From Streptomyces sp. WMMC500 (GTDB lineage: Bacteria > Actinomycetota > Actinomycetes > Streptomycetales > Streptomycetaceae), in the NCBI RefSeq assembly GCF_027497195.1, contig NZ_CP114905.1, forward strand, positions 2,590,001 through 2,654,000: a DNA stretch of 64,000 nucleotides, given 5' to 3'. Positions 58,761 through 64,000 of this stretch are shown here, piece by piece. The stretch's first letter is position 1. The number at the start of each line of letters is the position of its first letter. Under the pieces are notes generated by a model that made no database searches, was not told the DNA's origin, and saw nothing but the letters and a program-made list of their open reading frames with translations. The position numbers and the translations under genes were made by a program.

Positions 58761-60920
58761 GTGACCCGCAGCGTCTACGTCGCCGGCATCGGCCGCGGAG
58801 ACGGCCGCCAGGTCGTCGAGCTGGGCATGACGGAACTGCTCTCCCGCCAGGTCGACAGGGTGGGGATCTTCCGCCCGCTGGCCCACGCCGACGCGGAAAC
58901 CCGCGACCCCGTCTTCGACCTGCTGCGCGCCCGCTACCGGCTGAGCCAGCCGCGCGCCGGGGTGCTCGGCATGACGTACGGGAAGGCCGGCGCGCTGCAG
59001 GCCGAGGAGGGCACGGACGCGCTGGTGGCCCGGCTCGTCGAGCGGTTCCACGAGGTCGCCGCGGACTACGAGGCGGTGCTGATACTCGGCACCGACTTCG
59101 CCGACACCAACATCCCCGCCGAGCTGGCGCTCAACGCCCGCCTCGCCAACGAGTGCGGCGCGGCCGTGCTGCCCGTCGTGGGCGGCGCCGAGCAGTCCGC
59201 GGATTCGGTGGTCGCCGAGGTGCGCAACGCGCACGACGCGTACGCCTCCCTCGGCTGCGACATCCTCGCGATGGTCGCCAACCGCGTCGGCCCCGACGCC
59301 GCCCCCTTGGCCCGCGCCGCCACCGCGGACGCCGGCGCCCACCTGCCCGTGCCGGTGTACGTCATCCCCGAGGACGCCGGCCTCGCCGCGCCCACCGTCG
59401 CGCAGATACGGGACGCGCTCGGCGCCGGGCTGCTGGCCGGGGACGCGGGCGGGCTGGCCCGCGACGTACGCGACTTCGTCTTCGGCGGCGCGATGCTGCC
59501 CGCGTTCCTGCCGGCCCTCAGCGAGGGCTGCATGGTCATCACGCCCGGCGACCGCGCGGACCTCGTCGTCGGCGCGCTGGCCGCGCACTCGGCGGGCTCC
59601 CCCGCCATCGCCGGCCTGCTGCTGACGCTGGACGAGCGGCCGGGCCCCGACATCATGGCGCTGGCCGAGCGGCTGGCGCCGGGGACGCCGCTGCTCACGG
59701 TGGCCGAGGGCTCGTTCCCCACCGCCGCCGCGCTGGTCGGGCTGCGCGGCGAGCTGAACGCCGCGACGCCGCGCAAGGCGGACATCGCCCTCGGCCTCTT
59801 CGAGTCGCACGTGGACTCCGCGCAGCTCACCGGGCGGCTGGCGGTGGCGGCCAGCGGGCGCGTGACGCCGATGATGTTCGAGCACATGCTGATCGAGCGG
59901 GCGCAGGGCGACCGCAGGCACGTGGTGCTGCCGGAGGGCACGGAGGAGCGGGTGCTGCTGGCGGCGGAGGTGCTGGTACGGCGCGGGGTGTGCGATCTCA
60001 CACTCCTCGGCGAGGAGCAGACGATCCGCAAGCGCGCGGCGGAGCTGGGGCTGAGCCTGCCGCTGCTGGGCGCCGACGCGCCCGCGGCGCAGCCGGGCGG
60101 CCCCGCCACGGCGCGGATCACCGACCCCCGCGTCTCGCCCCTGCGCGAGAGCTTCGCCGAGCTGTACGCGCAGTACCGCGCGCACCGCGGCGTCAGCGTG
60201 GAGCTGGCGTACGACGTCCTCGGCGACGTCAACTACTTCGGCACCCTGATGGTGCAGCAGGGCCTGGCCGACGCGATGGTCTCGGGCGCCGCGCACTCCA
60301 CGGCCGCCACCGTCCGCCCGGCGTTCGAGGTCATCAAGACCGCACCGGGAGCCGCGATCGTCTCGTCCGTCTTCTTCATGTGCCTGGCGGACCGGGTCCT
60401 GGTGTACGGCGACTGCGCGGTCAACCCCGATCCGAACGCCGAGCAGCTCGCGGACATCGCCATCCAGTCGGCGGCGACGGCCGCGCAGTTCGGCGTCGAG
60501 CCGCGGGTGGCTATGCTGTCGTACTCCACCGGCACCTCGGGCTCCGGCTCGGGCGTCGACAAGGTGCGGCGCGCGACCGAGCTGGTGCGGACCCGCCGGC
60601 CGGACCTCCGCGTGGAGGGCCCGATCCAGTACGACGCGGCGGTGGACGCCACCGTCGCCGCCGCCAAGATGCCGGACTCGCGGGTCGCCGGGCAGGCCAC
60701 GGTGCTGGTCTTCCCCGATCTCAACACCGGCAACAACACGTACAAGGCGGTCCAGCGCACCGCCGGCGCGATCGCCGTGGGGCCCGTGCTGCAGGGGCTC
60801 AACAAGCCGGTGAACGACCTGTCCCGGGGCGCGCTCGTCCAGGACATCATCAACACCGTGGCCATCACCGCCGTCCAGGCGCAGGGCGCCGGCGCACCCG
60901 CACCGGGGGACCGCTCATGA
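58761..60920 (+). CDS. pta: Phosphate acetyltransferase (long form)
   Basis: Enzyme of 719 residues interconverting acetyl-CoA and acetyl phosphate. The N-terminal BioD-like domain (RSVYVAGIGRGDGRQVVELG) has lost the P-loop GKT/S. It is followed by a DRTGG-like middle domain and the catalytic PTA domain from about 400 (VVLPEGTEERVLLAAE, YSTGTSGSGSGVDKV, PDLNTGNNTYKAVQR). The GTG at 58761 with GGAG upstream fits the family N-terminus; an ATG at 58686 would add a Thr-Ala-Thr-Asp-Gly repeat. The stop overlaps ackA's start by four bases. Confidence 0.93.
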   Translation: MTRSVYVAGIGRGDGRQVVELGMTELLSRQVDRVGIFRPLAHADAETRDPVFDLLRARYRLSQPRAGVLGMTYGKAGALQAEEGTDALVARLVERFHEVAADYEAVLILGTDFADTNIPAELALNARLANECGAAVLPVVGGAEQSADSVVAEVRNAHDAYASLGCDILAMVANRVGPDAAPLARAATADAGAHLPVPVYVIPEDAGLAAPTVAQIRDALGAGLLAGDAGGLARDVRDFVFGGAMLPAFLPALSEGCMVITPGDRADLVVGALAAHSAGSPAIAGLLLTLDERPGPDIMALAERLAPGTPLLTVAEGSFPTAAALVGLRGELNAATPRKADIALGLFESHVDSAQLTGRLAVAASGRVTPMMFEHMLIERAQGDRRHVVLPEGTEERVLLAAEVLVRRGVCDLTLLGEEQTIRKRAAELGLSLPLLGADAPAAQPGGPATARITDPRVSPLRESFAELYAQYRAHRGVSVELAYDVLGDVNYFGTLMVQQGLADAMVSGAAHSTAATVRPAFEVIKTAPGAAIVSSVFFMCLADRVLVYGDCAVNPDPNAEQLADIAIQSAATAAQFGVEPRVAMLSYSTGTSGSGSGVDKVRRATELVRTRRPDLRVEGPIQYDAAVDATVAAAKMPDSRVAGQATVLVFPDLNTGNNTYKAVQRTAGAIAVGPVLQGLNKPVNDLSRGALVQDIINTVAITAVQAQGAGAPAPGDRS

Positions 60921-62125
60921 CCGCCCCGACCCGGGTCCTGGTGCTCAACTCCGGCTCCTCGTCGCTGAAGTACCAGCTCATCGACATGGCCGGCCCGACC
61001 CCCGGTGCCAGCCGCCCGGCCCGCGGCATCGTCGAGCGGATCGGCGAACCGGAGTCCCGCGGCGGCGTGCCGGACCACGCGGCGGCGCTGCGCGCCGTCG
61101 GCGAGGAACTGGCCGCCGCGGGGCACGGGCTGGACTCGCCCGACCTGCTGGCCATCGGCCACCGCGCCGTCCACGGCGGCACCCGCTTCACCGCACCGGT
61201 GCTCGTCGACGACGGCGTGCTGGCCGAGATGGAGAAGCTCGTCCCGCTCGCCCCGCTGCACAACCCGGCGAACATCGCCGGCATCCGCGTCGCCCGCGAG
61301 CTGCGCCCCGACCTGCCGCAGGTCGCCGTCTTCGACACCGCCTTCCACGCCACCCTCCCCGAACACGCCTGGCGCTACGCCCTCGACACGGCCACCGCGG
61401 ACGCCCACGCCGTCCGCCGCTACGGCTTCCACGGCACCTCCCACGCCTACGTCTCCCGCGCCACCGCGGAGTTGCTCGGCCGGGACCCGGCGGACCCCGG
61501 GGACTTCAACGTCATCGTGCTGCACCTCGGCAACGGCGCCAGCGTTTCCGCGGTCGCCGGCGGCCGGTGCGTGGAGACGTCGATGGGGATGACCCCGCTG
61601 GAGGGCCTGGTGATGGGCACCCGCAGCGGGGACCTCGACCCGGCGGTGATCTTCCATCTCGCCCGCGAGGCGGGCATGGACACGGACGCGATCGACACGC
61701 TGCTGAACAAGCGGAGCGGGCTCGCGGGCCTCTGCGGCGACAACGACATGCGGGAGATCGGCCGCCGGATCGCCGAGGGCGACGCGCGGGCGCAGCTCGC
61801 CTTCGACGTGTACGTCCACCGCATCCGCAAGTACGTCGGTGCGTACACCGCCGTGCTGGGCCGGGTGGACGCCGTCGCGTTCACGGCCGGCGTCGGGGAG
61901 AACTCCGCCGCAGTGCGGGAGGCGTCGATGCGGGGCCTCGAAGCGCTGGGCGTCGAGCTGGACTCCGTACGCAACGCGGTACGCGCGTCCGCGCCCCGCG
62001 TGGTCTCCGCGTCCGGCTCCCGGGTGACGGTGGCCGTGGTGCCCACCGACGAGGAGCTGGAGATCGCCACCCAGAGCCGCGACCTGGTCCGCGGGAGCGG
62101 CTCGGCGCCACCCCCACCGGATTAA
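60917..62125 (+). CDS. ackA: Acetate kinase
   Basis: Enzyme of 402 residues making ATP and acetate from acetyl phosphate. VLVLNSGSSSLKYQLID opens the first ASKHA half. AIGHRAVHGG, FDTAFHATLPE, YGFHGTSHAYVS, VLHLGNGASVSAV and GTRSGDLDPAV are the family signatures, all intact. The ATGA overlap with pta places both in one operon for overflow acetate and ATP. It ends 33 bases before the pyruvate-kinase start. Confidence 0.95.
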   Translation: MTAPTRVLVLNSGSSSLKYQLIDMAGPTPGASRPARGIVERIGEPESRGGVPDHAAALRAVGEELAAAGHGLDSPDLLAIGHRAVHGGTRFTAPVLVDDGVLAEMEKLVPLAPLHNPANIAGIRVARELRPDLPQVAVFDTAFHATLPEHAWRYALDTATADAHAVRRYGFHGTSHAYVSRATAELLGRDPADPGDFNVIVLHLGNGASVSAVAGGRCVETSMGMTPLEGLVMGTRSGDLDPAVIFHLAREAGMDTDAIDTLLNKRSGLAGLCGDNDMREIGRRIAEGDARAQLAFDVYVHRIRKYVGAYTAVLGRVDAVAFTAGVGENSAAVREASMRGLEALGVELDSVRNAVRASAPRVVSASGSRVTVAVVPTDEELEIATQSRDLVRGSGSAPPPPD

Positions 62126-62158
62126 TTCCGGTCGCGAACAAACCGATAGGATGCCGCC

Positions 62159-63583
62159 ATGCGCCGAGCGAAAATCGTCTGCACCCTGGGTCCCGCCGTC
62201 GACTCCTTCGAGCAGCTCAAAGCGCTGATCGAGGCCGGCATGTCGGTGGCCCGCTTCAACATGAGCCACGGCACCCACGCCGAGCACCAGGAGCGCTACG
62301 AGCGGCTGCGCAAGGCCGCCGAGGAGACCGGGCGGCCCATCGGCGTGCTGGCCGACCTCCAGGGTCCGAAGATCCGGCTGGAGACGTTCGCCGAGGGCCC
62401 GGTGGAGCTGGCACGCGGCGACGAGTTCACCATCACCACCGAGGACGTGCGCGGCGACCGGTCCATCTGCGGCACCACGTACAAGGGCCTGCCCGGGGAC
62501 GTCTCCGCGGGCGAGCGCATCCTCGTCAACGACGGCGCGGTGGCGCTGGAGGTGCTGGAGGTGCGCGGCCCCGAGGTGCGCACGATGGTCATCGAGGGCG
62601 GCGTCGTCTCCGACCACAAGGGCATCAACCTGCCCGGCGTGGCGGTGAACGTCCCGGCGCTCTCCGAGAAGGACGTGGAGGACCTGCGCTTCTCCCTGGG
62701 CATGGGCTGCGACATGGTCGCGCTGTCCTTCGTCCGCGACGCCGCCGACATCGCCGACGTCCACCGGGTCATGGACGAGGTCGGACGCCGGGTGCCGGTG
62801 ATCGCCAAGGTCGAGAAGCCGCAGGCGATCGAGCACATGGAGGAGATCGTCCTCGCCTTCGACGGCGTGATGGTGGCCCGCGGCGACCTGGCGGTGGAGT
62901 ACCCGCTGGAGAAGGTGCCGATGGTGCAGAAGCGGCTCGTCGAGATGTGCCGCCGCAACGCCAAGCCGGTGATCGTCGCGACCCAGATGATGGAGTCGAT
63001 GATCAGCTCCTCGCGCCCGACGCGCGCCGAGGCGTCCGACGTCGCGAACGCGATCCTGGACGGTACGGACGCGGTGATGCTGTCCGCCGAGTCGTCGGTC
63101 GGCAAGTATCCGATCGAGACGGTCAAGACGATGTCGCGGATCGTCGTGGCGGCGGAGGACGAGTTGCTGTCGCGCGGGCTGCAGCCGCTGGTGCCGGGCA
63201 AGAAGCCGCGTACGCAGGGCGGGTCGGTGGCCCGTGCCGCGTGCGAGATCGCCGACTTCCTGGACGCCCGGGCGCTGGCGGCGTTCACCCAGTCCGGGGA
63301 CACCGCCCGGCGGCTGTCGCGCTACCGCGCGTGCCAGCCGATCCTGGCCTTCACCACCTCGGAGAGCACGCGCAACCAGCTCACGCTGAGCTGGGGCGTG
63401 GAGCCGGTGCTCGTGCCGCACGTGGACAACACCGACGCGATGGTGGACCTGGTGGACGCCGAGGTGCTGAAGCTGGGCCGCTTCCACGCGGGCGACACCA
63501 TGGTGATGACCGCCGGGTCGCCGCCCGGGGTGCCGGGCACCACGAACATGGTCCGCGTGCACCACCTGGGCGGCGAGCACTGA
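62159..63583 (+). CDS. pyk: Pyruvate kinase
   Basis: Glycolytic enzyme of 474 residues. MRRAKIVCTLGPAVDSFEQL, then RFNMSHGTHAEH, ADLQGPKIRLETF, the catalytic-loop IAKVEKPQAIEHM, MVARGDLAVEYPLEKV and ATQMMESMISSSRPTRAE are the PK signatures. The C-terminal effector domain is present. Only an AGGA seven bases before the ATG resembles a ribosome site; TAGGAT at 62147-62152 overlaps it and could be a -10 element for a leaderless mRNA. It follows ackA closely, forming the pfkA-pta-ackA-pyk block. Confidence 0.95.
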   Translation: MRRAKIVCTLGPAVDSFEQLKALIEAGMSVARFNMSHGTHAEHQERYERLRKAAEETGRPIGVLADLQGPKIRLETFAEGPVELARGDEFTITTEDVRGDRSICGTTYKGLPGDVSAGERILVNDGAVALEVLEVRGPEVRTMVIEGGVVSDHKGINLPGVAVNVPALSEKDVEDLRFSLGMGCDMVALSFVRDAADIADVHRVMDEVGRRVPVIAKVEKPQAIEHMEEIVLAFDGVMVARGDLAVEYPLEKVPMVQKRLVEMCRRNAKPVIVATQMMESMISSSRPTRAEASDVANAILDGTDAVMLSAESSVGKYPIETVKTMSRIVVAAEDELLSRGLQPLVPGKKPRTQGGSVARAACEIADFLDARALAAFTQSGDTARRLSRYRACQPILAFTTSESTRNQLTLSWGVEPVLVPHVDNTDAMVDLVDAEVLKLGRFHAGDTMVMTAGSPPGVPGTTNMVRVHHLGGEH

Positions 63584-63599
63584 GGGGCGCGGCCGGCCG

Positions 63600-64000
63600 C
63601 TACTCGATGGTGTTCGTGAGGCCCGGCACGGTGAGCGTGCCGCCGAACTGACCCGCCTGGATGACCTGGACGTCGGTGAAGAACGCGAACGGCAGGTCCA
63701 GCGGCGGCGGGCTGTCGGGGCTGAACGTCAGCGGGATCAGGCCGAAGAGGTTGCCCTTCAGCTCCTCGGTGTACATGGTCACGGTGCCGTTGCGGATCGT
63801 GGACGTGGTGCCCTTGTCGGCCCGTACGTGCGAGGTGTTCCGGCCGGGTCCGACGACGGTCTGGTGCAGGTCGCGGATGTCGACGCCGTCGTCCGCGGTG
63901 TACTTCAGCACCTTCTTGACCGCGCCGCTGTAGGTCTTCACCTCGACGATCCCGTGGTACTTCAGCCCCTTGAGGGTGAGCTTGGTGCTCTCCAGCCGCC
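63600..64000 (-). CDS. Unknown protein, 5' end beyond the window
   Basis: The frame is open from the window edge to a stop at 63600, so the start is missing. Visible C-terminal part (about 133 residues): LKGLKYHGIVEVKTYSGA, VLKYTADDGVDIRDLHQ, then TVTMYTEELKGNLFGLIPLTF and a Pro-rich SPDSPPPLDLPFAFF segment. It resembles secreted or membrane-associated Streptomyces hypothetical proteins that I cannot name. It converges with pyruvate kinase; a GCGGCCGGCCGC palindrome sits at its stop (63589-63600). Confidence 0.6.
   Translation of the reverse strand, partial: RLESTKLTLKGLKYHGIVEVKTYSGAVKKVLKYTADDGVDIRDLHQTVVGPGRNTSHVRADKGTTSTIRNGTVTMYTEELKGNLFGLIPLTFSPDSPPPLDLPFAFFTDVQVIQAGQFGGTLTVPGLTNTIE

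Noticed and set aside
1..64000. CRISPR arrays, rRNA, complete tRNA genes, insertion sequences or prophage genes
   Set aside because: No repeat-spacer pattern, transposase, integrase, phage structural gene or full tRNA fold was found on reading both strands.

Overview
The window is very GC-rich, with dense genes, frequent GTG starts and many 1-4 base overlaps of stop and start codons. Together with the gene families present, this points to a Streptomyces-type actinomycete chromosome. The right-hand block (6-phosphofructokinase, then phosphate acetyltransferase, acetate kinase and pyruvate kinase) is an arrangement I recall from Streptomyces core chromosomes. I found no phage, plasmid, IS or CRISPR signature. 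Most of what follows is cell-envelope, transport and regulatory biology.

Layout. 1-9.4 kb: a convergent DevR/DevS-type two-component pair whose kinase keeps the heme-ligand His and distal Tyr of mycobacterial DosS, a DinB-like protein, a soluble Ser/Thr kinase flanked by TPR repeats, a hotdog thioesterase, an anti-sigma-type ATPase, an enoyl-CoA hydratase and an L,D-transpeptidase lipoprotein. 9.6-14.9 kb: an MFS transporter and an overlapping pair of ABC exporter half-transporters with one degenerate ATP site. 14.9-22.1 kb: a HAD-like protein, a secreted GH25 muramidase, a coupled three-gene operon (beta-helix membrane protein, cupredoxin-like lipoprotein, polytopic membrane protein), a TetR regulator and a metallo-hydrolase. 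22.2-36.8 kb: a nine-gene minus-strand locus that looks like a modified teichoic-acid-type wall polymer. It has an IspD-SDR fusion (CDP-ribitol-type synthase), a membrane-anchored CDP-glycerol-type polymerase, two GT2 enzymes, an O-acyltransferase with SGNH domain, UDP-glucose dehydrogenase, a pyruvyl transferase and two PAPS-type sulfotransferases. This is the most interesting system here.

36.9-46.5 kb: a dicarboxylate symporter divergent from a CitA/DcuS-type kinase and its regulator, a CUT1 sugar ABC transporter without its own ATPase, and a chitin/cellulose-active LPMO with a DasR-type site upstream. 46.7-57.3 kb: a vanadium-haloperoxidase-family protein lacking the catalytic His, a GNAT, an aldo/keto reductase divergent from a LysR regulator with a clean palindrome between them, a lactonase-like hydrolase, an intact sulfatase coupled to a pseudo-sulfatase, a Nudix hydrolase, a decayed oxidoreductase remnant, and an uncharacterised secreted protein with its lipoprotein partner. 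57.5-63.6 kb: glycolysis and acetate overflow genes. A partial unknown gene runs off the right end.

How the genes fit together: the envelope theme recurs (L,D-transpeptidase, muramidase, wall polymer with sulfate/pyruvate/acyl decorations). The sugar and polymer theme (LPMO, sugar ABC transporter, dicarboxylate uptake) feeds the central-carbon genes at the right edge. All functional statements are from reading motifs and context; no database search was possible.
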